From NCBI RefSeq assembly GCF_030756675.1, contig NZ_JAVBXD010000020.1, forward strand, positions 1 through 64,000: DNA of 64,000 bases, in the 5' to 3' direction. Origin of the DNA: Bacillus multifaciens. GTDB taxonomy: Bacteria; Bacillota; Bacilli; Bacillales; Bacillaceae_G. The notes beneath the pieces are model-generated. The model saw only the letters and a list, made by a program, of their open reading frames with translations. It had not been told where the DNA came from and made no database searches. Both the position numbers and the translations under genes were made by a program. Positions 7,621 through 17,038 of the stretch are shown here, in pieces (position 1 is the first letter of the stretch; every line of letters starts with the position of its first letter).

Positions 7621-8724
7621 TTGGAACCTAATCGTATATTGCAAGTAGTAACAATCATGAATCGTGGCGGGCTTGAAACGATGTTAATGAATTATTATCG
7701 AAAGCTTGATCGCAATAAGATACAGTTTGATTTCATGGTACATAGAGAAGAAAAAGGGCATTATGATGATGAGATATTGAGTCTTGGTGGAAGAATTTAT
7801 CGAATGCCGCAAATAAGGCCTGGTAATTATCGTTTATATTTCAAATTACTCGATAAATTCTTTCTTGCTCATCCTGAATATAAAGTAGTACATTCTCACA
7901 TTAACGAAAATAGTAGTTTTGTACTTGGAGCAGCCAAACGTGCGGGTGTTCCTTGCCGTATTGCGCATAGTCATTTAAGTGATTTGGGTATAGATATAAA
8001 GCTACCTTTTCGTTTGTATGCGAGATTTTCTATGAAGGATAATCCTACCAAGTATTTTGCATGTTCAAAAAATGCAGGACAATGGTTATTTGGACGAAAG
8101 GTATGTGAATCTGAGGAAGTAACCGTTCTGAACAATGCAGTTAATGTAGAGGAGTTTAAATATGATGAAGAAATTAGGGAGCAAATAAGGCAAGAAATAG
8201 GTGCAGAAGATAAATTAGTATTAGGACATATCGGAAGATTTAATAAGCAAAAAAATCATGATTTCCTAATTGATGTGTTTAAAGCTGTGCACGATAAGAA
8301 TCCTAATTCCCTGCTTGTTATGGTAGGGGATGGTCAATTACGACCATTGATAGAAAAGAAGGTGGCTGCCTTAGGTTTATCGTCTCATGTGAGGTTCTTA
8401 GGGGTTAGAGGAGATATATCGTACCTTATGCAAGGGTTCGATTTATTTCTGTTTCCTTCGCTTTTTGAAGGGTTACCTGTTGTATTGGTTGAAGCGCAGG
8501 CTGCCGGCTTAAAATGTGTTGCATCCGATTCGATAACAGATGAAACAGATGTGTCAGGTCGAATAGAATTTGTAAGTTTAAAGGAAACGCCAGAAGTGTG
8601 GGCAAAAAAAATTCTTACTTCATCATATGAACATGAAGATACATCTGATTTATTAAGTAAAAACGGATATGATACCGCTACGATGGCGAAATGGCTAACG
8701 GATTATTATTTAATTCATAGTTAA
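7621..8724 (+). CDS. epsF: EpsF-like GT4 glycosyltransferase
   Basis: The opening RILQVVTIMNRGGLETMLMN is the hallmark of the EpsF/CapM-type GT-B transferases of Bacillus eps loci. The donor-binding end has FPSLFEGLPVVLVEAQAAGL with the E-x7-E pair. 367 residues, normal length. The start is TTG at 7621 with AAGGGGGAG just upstream, and no better in-frame ATG exists. It lies between a GT2 gene (11-bp gap) and another GT2 gene, consistent with one transcript. Acceptor and donor are unknown. Confidence 0.85.
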   Translation: MEPNRILQVVTIMNRGGLETMLMNYYRKLDRNKIQFDFMVHREEKGHYDDEILSLGGRIYRMPQIRPGNYRLYFKLLDKFFLAHPEYKVVHSHINENSSFVLGAAKRAGVPCRIAHSHLSDLGIDIKLPFRLYARFSMKDNPTKYFACSKNAGQWLFGRKVCESEEVTVLNNAVNVEEFKYDEEIREQIRQEIGAEDKLVLGHIGRFNKQKNHDFLIDVFKAVHDKNPNSLLVMVGDGQLRPLIEKKVAALGLSSHVRFLGVRGDISYLMQGFDLFLFPSLFEGLPVVLVEAQAAGLKCVASDSITDETDVSGRIEFVSLKETPEVWAKKILTSSYEHEDTSDLLSKNGYDTATMAKWLTDYYLIHS

Positions 8725-8760
8725 ATGTAAAACAAACTTAGATTTCTGGAGGTTTTTTTG

Positions 8761-9663
8761 ATGGGTCCTACTTTAACGGTCTTTACACCTACGTTTAATC
8801 GTGCATATACACTACATCTATGTTATGACAGTTTGAAAAGACAGACTTCTAAAGACTTTATTTGGTTAATCATTGATGATGGATCTACAGATAACACAAA
8901 AGAACTTGTGGAAAAGTGGATTTCAGAGGACTTAGTTCCAATTCGTTATCACTATCAAGAAAATCAAGGAATGCACGGGGCTCACAATACAGCTTATGAA
9001 TTAATTAACACAGAACTAAATGTTTGTATAGACTCTGATGATTATATGGCTGATGATGCTGTGGAGAAAATTCTTTCGTTTTGGGAACAAAACGGAAGTG
9101 ATCGTTATGCTGGTATAGTTGGATTGGATGCAAATCAGAATGGAAATATTATTGGAACAAAGATGCCGTCTGATTTAAGAACATCTAAACTTTCAGATTT
9201 ATATGTGAAACATAAAGTAAAAGGTGATAAAAAACTTGTATATCGATCCGAACTTACACGTAACTCCCCGCCTTATCCAATATTTCCAGGGGAAAAGTAT
9301 TGTCCACTTAGTTATAAGTATATTGTTATTGATCAAGAATGTCCTTTACTTATTATGAATGAAGTGTTGTGCTTTGTAGAATATTTAGATGATGGATCAA
9401 GTATGAACATTATTAAGCAGTATAAGAAAAATCCACGTGGTTTTTCTTTTTTTAGAAAAATTGCTATGCGATATGCACCTTCATTTAAAGACAGGTTTCG
9501 AGAGTGTATGCATTATGTGTCTAGTAATTTGATAATAAAAAACTATAGGTTTTTAAAAGAGTCACCGTGTAAATGGACTACTTTTCTAGCAACGCCATTT
9601 GGTTTTTTACTTTATTGTTATATTCTGAACACAGATAGAGCTACTGTTTTGAAGAGTAAATAA
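8761..9663 (+). CDS. GT2-family glycosyltransferase
   Basis: A GT-A transferase with LTVFTPTFNRAYTLHLCYDS, the IIDDGSTDNT loop, and CIDSDDYM as the DXD-like metal site near residue 84. 300 residues from ATG 8761; a TTG three bases earlier is possible, but ATG has better spacing to GGAGGT. The motif GMHGAHNTAYE in place of the usual SSARN segment marks a distinct GT2 subgroup common in Firmicute capsule loci. Role: adds a sugar to the repeat unit; which one is unknown. Confidence 0.85.
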   Translation: MGPTLTVFTPTFNRAYTLHLCYDSLKRQTSKDFIWLIIDDGSTDNTKELVEKWISEDLVPIRYHYQENQGMHGAHNTAYELINTELNVCIDSDDYMADDAVEKILSFWEQNGSDRYAGIVGLDANQNGNIIGTKMPSDLRTSKLSDLYVKHKVKGDKKLVYRSELTRNSPPYPIFPGEKYCPLSYKYIVIDQECPLLIMNEVLCFVEYLDDGSSMNIIKQYKKNPRGFSFFRKIAMRYAPSFKDRFRECMHYVSSNLIIKNYRFLKESPCKWTTFLATPFGFLLYCYILNTDRATVLKSK

Positions 9664-9735
9664 AACAAAGAGAAGTATAAATAAAAAGAATAGGAATGTA
9701 GTAATATATGCTTAAGATGTGGAAGTGATTGGTAA

Positions 9736-10806
9736 ATGAAAGTGTTATGGGTGAATCTTGCTTTAGTTTATTTTTTCTCTTTTTTTGCAAGGTATTTTTC
9801 TAGACCGGCTGTTACGGTAGAATCTTTTGTCCAACCGAATAAATTTTTAGCATTTTGCGCTACGACAATTTTAATATTAGTATCTGGTCTTCGTAATAAT
9901 ATTGGAGATACTTTTGCCTATATGCATTCATATGCTACTTTGAATTTTAGCTGGGAAACTATTAAGTCGGAAAAGGACATTGGATTTAATATTTATCAAA
10001 TGTTTTTACAAAATTTTTCCCATGATCCGCAACTTCTGATTTTTGTAACAGCATTAATTACAAATGTATTAATCGTGCTTGTTTTATATAAATATGCAAG
10101 AATGTTTGAGTTAAGTTTATATGTCTATGTAACAGGTGGTATGTATTTAACTTCAATGAATGGGATAAGGCAATTTTTGGCAGCTGCAATTGTATTTGCT
10201 GCAACAAAATATATATTTGAAGGTAATTGGAAAAAGTATATTTTAATTATCCTACTTGCATCAACTGTACACCAGACTGCACTTATCCTCATTCCTATTT
10301 ATTTTATAGTTAGGAAAGAAGCCTGGTCAAAGCAAACGTATATTCTTCTCGTTTGTGCGGTACTTATCGTAATAGGATTTAATCAATTTATGGATGCTTT
10401 ATTTACGGTTATAGAAAATAGTCAATATAGTGAGTATAAAAACTTTTCTGAGGGCGGTGCCAATATAGTCAGGGTTATTGTTTATGCTGCACCAATTCTT
10501 CTCGCTTACTTAGGGAAAGAAAGATTAAGAGAGTTGTTTCCCGAAAGTGATGCTGTTGTAAATATGTCTATATTAGGGCTTGTCTTTATGATTATCTCAA
10601 CACAAAACTGGATATTTGCTAGATTTTCTATTTATTTTGGATTGTATCAATTAATATTGATTTCTTGGGTTGTAAAATTATTTACGAAAAAAGATCAAAA
10701 GCTTATTTATTATGCTATTTTATTATTCTATCTTATGTATTTCTACTATGAATGTGTAGTAAGCCTTACAGGCGTTGGATATGGAAGTAATTTCATAAAA
10801 CTTTAG
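9736..10806 (+). CDS. epsG: EpsG-family polysaccharide polymerase
   Basis: A multi-pass membrane protein of 356 residues with about ten hydrophobic segments. The N-terminal motif SGLRNNIGDTFAYMHSY is characteristic of the EpsG family, thought to polymerise repeat units in Wzx/Wzy-like systems. NGIRQFLAAAIVF and STVHQTALILIP are further family-type motifs. It follows the glycosyltransferases and is the only polymerase candidate seen, so together with the flippase at 22589 it completes a Wzx/Wzy-type pathway. ATG 9736 is preceded by GGAAGTG. Confidence 0.87.
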   Translation: MKVLWVNLALVYFFSFFARYFSRPAVTVESFVQPNKFLAFCATTILILVSGLRNNIGDTFAYMHSYATLNFSWETIKSEKDIGFNIYQMFLQNFSHDPQLLIFVTALITNVLIVLVLYKYARMFELSLYVYVTGGMYLTSMNGIRQFLAAAIVFAATKYIFEGNWKKYILIILLASTVHQTALILIPIYFIVRKEAWSKQTYILLVCAVLIVIGFNQFMDALFTVIENSQYSEYKNFSEGGANIVRVIVYAAPILLAYLGKERLRELFPESDAVVNMSILGLVFMIISTQNWIFARFSIYFGLYQLILISWVVKLFTKKDQKLIYYAILLFYLMYFYYECVVSLTGVGYGSNFIKL

Positions 10807-10879
10807 AATTATATTCGAATAAGTATAACAAATGGAGCATAAAAAAGGGGACTTCCTACTTTAAAGAGGAGGCTTTAAA

Positions 10880-11647
10880 GTGAAAAAACTTAAAAAAATA
10901 CCAAGGACTATACATTATTGCTGGTTTGGAGGAAAAGACAAACCTGATATTGTCAAAAGATGTATAAAGAGTTGGAAAAAGAATCTACCAGAATATGAAA
11001 TAATAGAATGGAATGAAGATAATTTTGATATAAACTGTAATTTATATGTAAAAGAGGCATACAAAGCTGGCAAATTTGCATTTGTAAGTGATTATGTTAG
11101 AGTGCATGCTTTATATTCTTATGGCGGTATTTATTTGGATACTGATGTGGAGGTATTTAAATCTTTTAATGATCTATTATATCTTGATTCATTTTGGGGA
11201 TTTGAACAAGAAAATTACATAGCTACAAGCACAATAGGAGCGGCTAAAGAAAATAAGCTTATAAAAACATTTCTAGATTCATATGAAGAGAAGGACTTTA
11301 TTAAAGAGGATGGTAGCTATGATGATTTGACGAATGTAGCTATTGTGACAAAGATATTAAAAAATCTAGGATTAGAAACAAACGGAGAGTATCAAGAAAT
11401 AGAAGGGATGGGAACTTTCTACCCACAAACATATTTCTCACCATATGACTATATTAATTGCAGAAAATTTATAACGGAAAATACATATGCTATGCATCAT
11501 TTTTATAAGAGCTGGTTACCACCTAAAGCGCGGATGAAGAGTAAAATAAAATTAATTTTAGCAAAAATCATAGGTGGGGATAATATTGCTAAGTTAAGAA
11601 AACATGTGGGGCAAAAAGAAGTTTTTAAGGAGAAAATGCATGATTAA
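10880..11647 (+). CDS. DXD-containing capsular glycosyltransferase (GT32-like)
   Basis: The 255 residues begin with IPRTIHYCWFGGKDKPD and contain SDYVRVHALYSYGGIYLDTD. This is the signature of the sugar-binding DXD glycosyltransferase family (Och1/GT32-like), common in Gram-positive capsule loci. YLDTDVEV near residues 91-98 is the DXD metal site. Start is GTG at 10880 after AAGAGGAGG. The 3' end overlaps the next gene by 8 bp. A cytoplasmic transferase acting on the growing repeat unit is inferred; sugar unknown. Confidence 0.85.
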   Translation: MKKLKKIPRTIHYCWFGGKDKPDIVKRCIKSWKKNLPEYEIIEWNEDNFDINCNLYVKEAYKAGKFAFVSDYVRVHALYSYGGIYLDTDVEVFKSFNDLLYLDSFWGFEQENYIATSTIGAAKENKLIKTFLDSYEEKDFIKEDGSYDDLTNVAIVTKILKNLGLETNGEYQEIEGMGTFYPQTYFSPYDYINCRKFITENTYAMHHFYKSWLPPKARMKSKIKLILAKIIGGDNIAKLRKHVGQKEVFKEKMHD

Positions 11648-12248
11648 TATACTTAAAAAAATATTCCAGACGCTAGTTACAGAAAGTCGTAACAGAGGGT
11701 TATACTTTGCGGTGTTAATGAATATTTCACACTTAATCGGTGTATTAAGAGGCGCTTTCTATAAGTTAATATACTTCCGTAATATAAATTGCTCAATCTT
11801 TGCACTCCAAACCAAAAGTAGGATAGAGATTTTTAATAAGCATTCAAAAATTAATATTGGAAAATTTGTGTTTGTTCGAAGAAATACGAGTATTCGTATT
11901 GATTTTAATGGGGTACTAGATATAGGTGAGAAAGTATTCATTAATGATAACTGTAACATTAATTGTATAAATAAAATATCAATTGGAAGAAATACAAAGA
12001 TAGCTCCAAATGTAAGTATTAATGACCATGATCATAATTATAAGAACATTGAAGATAGTCACTTAATAAAAGGTGAAGTAAAGATTGGAGAGAATGTGTG
12101 GATTGGTTCTAATGTAGTTATATTGAGAGATACGTTTATAGGTGATAATACTGTGATAGCCGCTGGAAGTGTTGTAAAAGGACAGATTCCTTCAAATACA
12201 CTGTTTGTAAATAAACGAGAAAACGTATGTATCAATCGCACTAGTTGA
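11640..12248 (+). CDS. hexapeptide-repeat acyltransferase
   Basis: A left-handed beta-helix O-acetyltransferase, probably acetylating a sugar of the polymer. Imperfect hexapeptide repeats run from about residue 55 to the C-terminus, with the active-site-type segment NDHDHNYKNIED and the final IGENVWIGSNVVILRDTFIG and IAAGSVV turns of the maltose/galactoside acetyltransferase group. I choose ATG 11640 because AAGGAG lies 8 bp upstream; a longer frame opens 36 bp earlier but has no ribosome site. 202 residues. It overlaps the preceding glycosyltransferase by 8 bp. Confidence 0.85.
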   Translation: MINILKKIFQTLVTESRNRGLYFAVLMNISHLIGVLRGAFYKLIYFRNINCSIFALQTKSRIEIFNKHSKINIGKFVFVRRNTSIRIDFNGVLDIGEKVFINDNCNINCINKISIGRNTKIAPNVSINDHDHNYKNIEDSHLIKGEVKIGENVWIGSNVVILRDTFIGDNTVIAAGSVVKGQIPSNTLFVNKRENVCINRTS

Positions 12249-12339
12249 AGCGGTTCATGTGAAAGTGTCGTCTATAAAATTTCATAATGTATAATGATTT
12301 CACTCATATAAAGAACAAAATATGAACGCGGGGAATTAC

Positions 12340-13542
12340 ATGAAGAAAAATATTTTAATTTCTATTTATGATATGGAAATTGGCGGTGCGGAAAGAAGCT
12401 TAATTAATATGCTAGAAACCTTTGACTACAACACATATAACGTAGATTTACTAATATTAAATCACACAGGAGATTTCATTCATTTAATCCCTGATAAAGT
12501 TAATGTGTTACCGCAAATAGGTAAATACACCGTATTTAGAAAATCCATTAGGCAATGTATACAAGAAGGTTATTTTTTAGCATCAATTATAAGAATAGTA
12601 AGCAAGTATATCGCAGGTAGAAAATCAAAACAAAGGCAATTAAAAGAAGGATCCGGATACATTCAGATGCAGCTTGTTTCAAAATATGTATCATACTTCT
12701 TGCCTAAACAGAAAAAAAAGTATGACTTTGCAATTAGTTATGCATGGCCACACGATATTTTAGCTGATAATGTAAATGCTGATAAAAAGATAGCTTGGAT
12801 CCATACAGATTACAGTACGTTAGAAATTGATAATGAAATAGATCTTACTATGTGGAGTAAGTTTGATTATATTGCATCTATATCAGATGAATGCACAAAA
12901 GCGTTCTTGACTGTATATCCATCATTGAAAGAGAAAATCTTGATTATAGAAAATATTACTTCACCAGAGTTTATTCGGAAAATGGCTACTAATGTTGTAG
13001 ATTTTAATAAGGAAGATAATTGTACTTTTAATATCGTATCGGTTGGAAGATTATCGTATGCCAAAGGGTTTGATCGTGCTATAAAAGCACTTAGAATGTT
13101 ACATGATAAGGGATTTAATAATATAAAGTGGTATGTGATAGGATATGGCTCAGATGAAGCTACTCTTAAAGAACTAATAGAAAAGAACAATTTAGAAGAT
13201 AGCTTTATATTATTAGGCAAGCAAACCAATCCATATCCGTATATGAAGGCATGCGATTTATACGTACAACCGTCTAGATATGAGGGAAAAGCAGTTACAG
13301 TTACAGAGGCTAAAATACTTGAGAGACCTATATTGATTACGAATTATCCTACTGCAGCTAGTCAGTTAGAAGATGGGGTTGAAGGTGTAATATGTGATTC
13401 AAGTATTGAAGGGTTAGTTAAAGGAATTGAAACTCTATATAAAGATGATAAACTCAGAAATACATTGATTCATCATTTAAAAAGTAGGGATTATAGTAAT
13501 AGTTATGAGTTAAATAAGTTATATAAAGTTATAGAAACCTAA
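12340..13542 (+). CDS. GT4-family glycosyltransferase (paralogue 1 of 3)
   Basis: A GT-B transferase of 400 residues opening KKNILISIYDMEIGGAERSL. The donor-binding C-terminal segment reads NPYPYMKACDLYVQPSRYEG followed by KAVTVTEAKIL, carrying the conserved glutamates. It is clearly paralogous to the products at 15836 and 17039, sharing the GGAE-SL opening, the NVDL segment, the AWIHTDYS motif and the VQPSRYEGK block. ATG 12340 follows GCGGGGAATTAC; a longer frame starts 18 bp upstream with no better site. Substrate unknown. Confidence 0.85.
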   Translation: MKKNILISIYDMEIGGAERSLINMLETFDYNTYNVDLLILNHTGDFIHLIPDKVNVLPQIGKYTVFRKSIRQCIQEGYFLASIIRIVSKYIAGRKSKQRQLKEGSGYIQMQLVSKYVSYFLPKQKKKYDFAISYAWPHDILADNVNADKKIAWIHTDYSTLEIDNEIDLTMWSKFDYIASISDECTKAFLTVYPSLKEKILIIENITSPEFIRKMATNVVDFNKEDNCTFNIVSVGRLSYAKGFDRAIKALRMLHDKGFNNIKWYVIGYGSDEATLKELIEKNNLEDSFILLGKQTNPYPYMKACDLYVQPSRYEGKAVTVTEAKILERPILITNYPTAASQLEDGVEGVICDSSIEGLVKGIETLYKDDKLRNTLIHHLKSRDYSNSYELNKLYKVIET

Positions 13543-13612
13543 AACAAATTATTTAGGAGATAATAATTTGTTATTATAATGCAGGGTTTCCTGATAGAGG
13601 CGGGATTTAGGC

Positions 13613-14644
13613 ATGAGCATAAAAGTAAGTGTAATAATACCGGTTTATAATGCAGGAAAATATATTACACAATGTGTAGAATCACTTTTAAATCAAACAC
13701 TTCAACAGTGTGAATTTATATTTATTAATGATGGTTCGAAGGACAATAGTAGAGAAGTTATTGAGAGTTATAAAGAACTAGATCATAGAATAATACTTAT
13801 AAATCAAGAAAATCAGGGTGTAAGTATTGCAAGGAATAAAGGGTTGAGTGTAGCAACTGGGGAATATGTTGGATTTGTTGATGCTGATGATTACATAGAG
13901 AGAGAGATGTATGAAATATTGTATAACTCTGCAAAGCAAGATGATTGTGATGTAGTTATTTCAAATATTAACGGCGAAATGGAAGGACATAAGGTAGCAA
14001 TAAAATATCCATTTCCGGTAGATACTGTTCTTAAAAATGAATATATAGATCAAGAGCTATTGCCTTATTTTCTTAAGACAGATCATTTAAATACTGCTGT
14101 GAATAAAATTTATAAAAATAAAATAATAAATGAAAATGATGTGAAATTTCCGGAGAAAGTTACATTAGGAGAAGACGGAATGTTTAACATTGAATTCTTT
14201 AGTAATGCAACTAGTATGAAATATATAAATTATGCTGGATACCATTATAGAGAGGTAACAGGCAGTGCTACTAGAAACATAGTAGAAAAAGATTATTTTA
14301 AGAGAGCTCTAGAAGTGTATACTATGGAATTGCCGAGGGTGTATATTGATAAAATTGACAAGTTAAAGGTACGTCAACTGAAATCAATAAAGTTTATAAA
14401 CAGTGTACTTTCCTACATCTATATTTATTTTGAACCATCTAAAGATATGAGTTTTAGCAAGAGATATAAATACGTAAAAAGTATGATACGAAATAAATAT
14501 GTTAGAGAAGCATTACCACTATACTGTGAGGCAGTTTATGATACTCTCGGAAGATATGAGAAATTTTTAATACGTATGATTAAAAGAAAATTTATTATAG
14601 GATTATACGTTGTAACTTTTTATAGTAGATTTAGAAATAGATAA
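13613..14644 (+). CDS. GT2-family glycosyltransferase
   Basis: A GT-A enzyme of 343 residues with VSVIIPVYNAGKYITQCVES, FINDGSKDNS, QGVSIARNKG and the metal site GFVDADDYI near 88. GEDGMFNIEF near 183 is the conserved acidic catalytic region of EpsJ/CpsJ-type GT2 enzymes. ATG 13613 is preceded by GAGGCGGGATTTAG. It is followed after 17 bp by the pyruvyltransferase. It probably transfers a hexose or HexNAc to the lipid-linked unit. Confidence 0.86.
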   Translation: MSIKVSVIIPVYNAGKYITQCVESLLNQTLQQCEFIFINDGSKDNSREVIESYKELDHRIILINQENQGVSIARNKGLSVATGEYVGFVDADDYIEREMYEILYNSAKQDDCDVVISNINGEMEGHKVAIKYPFPVDTVLKNEYIDQELLPYFLKTDHLNTAVNKIYKNKIINENDVKFPEKVTLGEDGMFNIEFFSNATSMKYINYAGYHYREVTGSATRNIVEKDYFKRALEVYTMELPRVYIDKIDKLKVRQLKSIKFINSVLSYIYIYFEPSKDMSFSKRYKYVKSMIRNKYVREALPLYCEAVYDTLGRYEKFLIRMIKRKFIIGLYVVTFYSRFRNR

Positions 14645-14661
14645 AATTGGAGGAATTTAGT

Positions 14662-15822
14662 GTGAAGATTATGATGTTTGCTCATGGTGGCAGCCTAAAT
14701 AGAGGATGTGAAGCGATTGTTCGATCTTCTACGAATATTATAAAAGAAAAAATAGATGGGGTGAAAGTGTATTTAGCATCAGATAGACCTGAAACAGACA
14801 AGATAATAAATAAACTAGATAGTATATATGATGGCTCTAGCCGCAGCTTGAAAAAGTATTCATATGATTGGTTGGTATCATCATTGAAAGTAAAGTTTTT
14901 CAATGATGAGTCTTATGCATTAGGAAAAATCCATCATAGCATTATAAAGCATATAGAGGATACAGATGTATGTTTGTCTATAGGCGGGGATAACTATTGT
15001 TATGGGGAACAACCGGGAATGTATGAGATTGATAAAAGAATAAAAACGCAGGGGAAGAAGCTTGTATTATGGGGATGTTCTATAGGTGAAGAGGATATGT
15101 CTGAACGAAAGTTGGAAGATTTAAAACTGTTCGATTTAATACTGGCACGTGAAAGTCTTACATATCATATGTTGAAAAATAAGGGCTTGAATAATGTTAA
15201 ATTATGTGCAGATCCTGCCTTTACAATGGAAAAAGAGGAATTAGAATTACCTCATGGATGGCAAGAAGGGAACACAATAGGTCTCAACTTTAGTCCGCTT
15301 ATCTGGAATAGAAATAAAGATTCCCAAGTTGCTGTAAGAGAGTTAATGAATCACATCTTAAATACCACAGATATGACAATTGCCCTCACCCCTCATGTTA
15401 TTGAAGCTGGGAACAATGATTACGAAGTTCTTTCCAAATATTATGAAGAATTTAAGGATACCGGCAGAGTTATTCTGTTACCGGATAACTTAAACGCGAT
15501 CCAATATAAGGGATATATAGCTAGAATGCGTTTCTTCATAGGAGCTAGAACGCATGCAACGATAGCAGCTTACTCTAACTTCGTTCCGACTATGGTATTA
15601 GGGTATAGTGTAAAATCGAAAGGAATAGCTAAAGATTTATTTGGAGAAGAGAAATTGGTTTTAGGTATAAAAGAAATATCTGATAGCAATAAATTAAAAG
15701 CGAAATTTGATGAAATGGTTAGAGAAGAAAAGGAATTAAGACATACATTACAACAATCTATCCCAAATATAAAACAGATGTCTTATAAAGCAGTAGAATA
15801 TTTAAAAGAATTGGATAAGTAA
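14662..15822 (+). CDS. polysaccharide pyruvyl transferase family protein
   Basis: It likely transfers pyruvate from PEP to a sugar of the polymer to form a ketal, adding negative charge (family of CsaB/EpsI/EpsO). Landmarks are AHGGSLNRGCEAIVRSS at the N-terminus, IGGDNYCYGEQPG in the middle and FIGARTHATIAAYSNFVP near the C-terminus, a typical donor-binding histidine region. The start is GTG 14662, 8 bp after GGAGG; the frame is open upstream but lacks a ribosome site. 386 residues. Substrate sugar unknown. Confidence 0.85.
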   Translation: MKIMMFAHGGSLNRGCEAIVRSSTNIIKEKIDGVKVYLASDRPETDKIINKLDSIYDGSSRSLKKYSYDWLVSSLKVKFFNDESYALGKIHHSIIKHIEDTDVCLSIGGDNYCYGEQPGMYEIDKRIKTQGKKLVLWGCSIGEEDMSERKLEDLKLFDLILARESLTYHMLKNKGLNNVKLCADPAFTMEKEELELPHGWQEGNTIGLNFSPLIWNRNKDSQVAVRELMNHILNTTDMTIALTPHVIEAGNNDYEVLSKYYEEFKDTGRVILLPDNLNAIQYKGYIARMRFFIGARTHATIAAYSNFVPTMVLGYSVKSKGIAKDLFGEEKLVLGIKEISDSNKLKAKFDEMVREEKELRHTLQQSIPNIKQMSYKAVEYLKELDK

Positions 15823-15835
15823 TTTGAGGTACATT

Positions 15836-17026
15836 ATGAAAAAAAATCTACTGTTTGTTATGCCTAGTTTATCTGCTGGTGGTGGGGAAAAAAGCTTAGT
15901 AAATTTGCTATCTCAAATAGACTACAGTTTGTATAATGTGGATTTATTTCTATTCAGTAAAACAGGGATATTTATAAATTCACTACCGAAGGAAGTAACT
16001 ATATTAGATCTGCCAAGTGATTATCAGATATTTGCACGTGGATTCCAACATTCAATAGGGAACTTCTTAAAGAATGGAAAAGTTAACTTGGCGTATGCAA
16101 GATTGATGTTCGCTATTAAGAATAGATTAATAAAGGAAGCTGCCATTTCAGAACAGTATACGTGGAAATATCAAAGCAAATCATTTGGAACTTTAGAAAA
16201 AGAGTATGATGCAGCAATAGGATATCTTGAAAAATCCTCCATATATTTTGTGATTGATAAAGTGCGGGCCAAAAAGAAAATCGGATGGATTCATACAAAC
16301 TATTCAGATTCAGGAATGGATTATAAATTTGATACTGCCTATTTTGAACGACTTGATCATATCATAACAGTTTCAGATGAGTGTGCAAAATCATTACAAG
16401 ACAATTTTCCACATCTGACAAATAAAATTGCGGTTATACACAATATAGTAGCACCCCAGATGATACACAATTTATCTAAAAGGGCTACAAAAGATGATGG
16501 CTTATTTGATAACAATTATACAAGCATAATAACTGTTGCCAGATTAAGCCGCGAAAAAGGCATAGATTTAGCAGTGAAATCTTGTAAGCTACTTCTTGAT
16601 AAAGGGTACAGGATTAAATGGTATGTGCTAGGAGACGGGGATGACCGGGATATATTAGAAAGGTTGATAGAAGACTATCATTTATCAAATCATTTTAAGC
16701 TATTAGGAGTTAAAGAAAATCCATATCCTTATATAAGAAAAGCAGATATATATGTACAACCATCTAGATATGAAGGGAAGTCTATTGCAATCGATGAAGC
16801 AAAAATACTGCATAAACCAATAGTAGTAACTAAATTTGAAACTGCAAAAGATCAAATTCATCATGGAATTAATGGAATCATTGCTCATATGTCCGAGGAA
16901 GGGATAGCAACTGAAATTGAAAATCTCATTAAAAACATAGAATTGCGAGAAAGACTCATAAACTATTTATCTACAGAAACATTAGGGACCGAAACAGAAA
17001 TAAACAAGCTCTACGGAATTCTATAA
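15836..17026 (+). CDS. GT4-family glycosyltransferase (paralogue 2 of 3)
   Basis: A GT-B transferase of 396 residues opening KKNLLFVMPSLSAGGGEKSL, with donor-binding ENPYPYIRKADIYVQPSRYE and GKSIAIDEAKILHKPIVVT. The next gene has an almost identical C-terminal half, so the two look like a tandem duplication that diverged mainly in the acceptor-binding N-terminal half. ATG 15836 follows TTGAGGT. Only 12 bp separate it from the next start, consistent with translational coupling. Specific sugar unknown. Confidence 0.86.
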   Translation: MKKNLLFVMPSLSAGGGEKSLVNLLSQIDYSLYNVDLFLFSKTGIFINSLPKEVTILDLPSDYQIFARGFQHSIGNFLKNGKVNLAYARLMFAIKNRLIKEAAISEQYTWKYQSKSFGTLEKEYDAAIGYLEKSSIYFVIDKVRAKKKIGWIHTNYSDSGMDYKFDTAYFERLDHIITVSDECAKSLQDNFPHLTNKIAVIHNIVAPQMIHNLSKRATKDDGLFDNNYTSIITVARLSREKGIDLAVKSCKLLLDKGYRIKWYVLGDGDDRDILERLIEDYHLSNHFKLLGVKENPYPYIRKADIYVQPSRYEGKSIAIDEAKILHKPIVVTKFETAKDQIHHGINGIIAHMSEEGIATEIENLIKNIELRERLINYLSTETLGTETEINKLYGIL

Positions 17027-17038
17027 AAGGTGATTAGC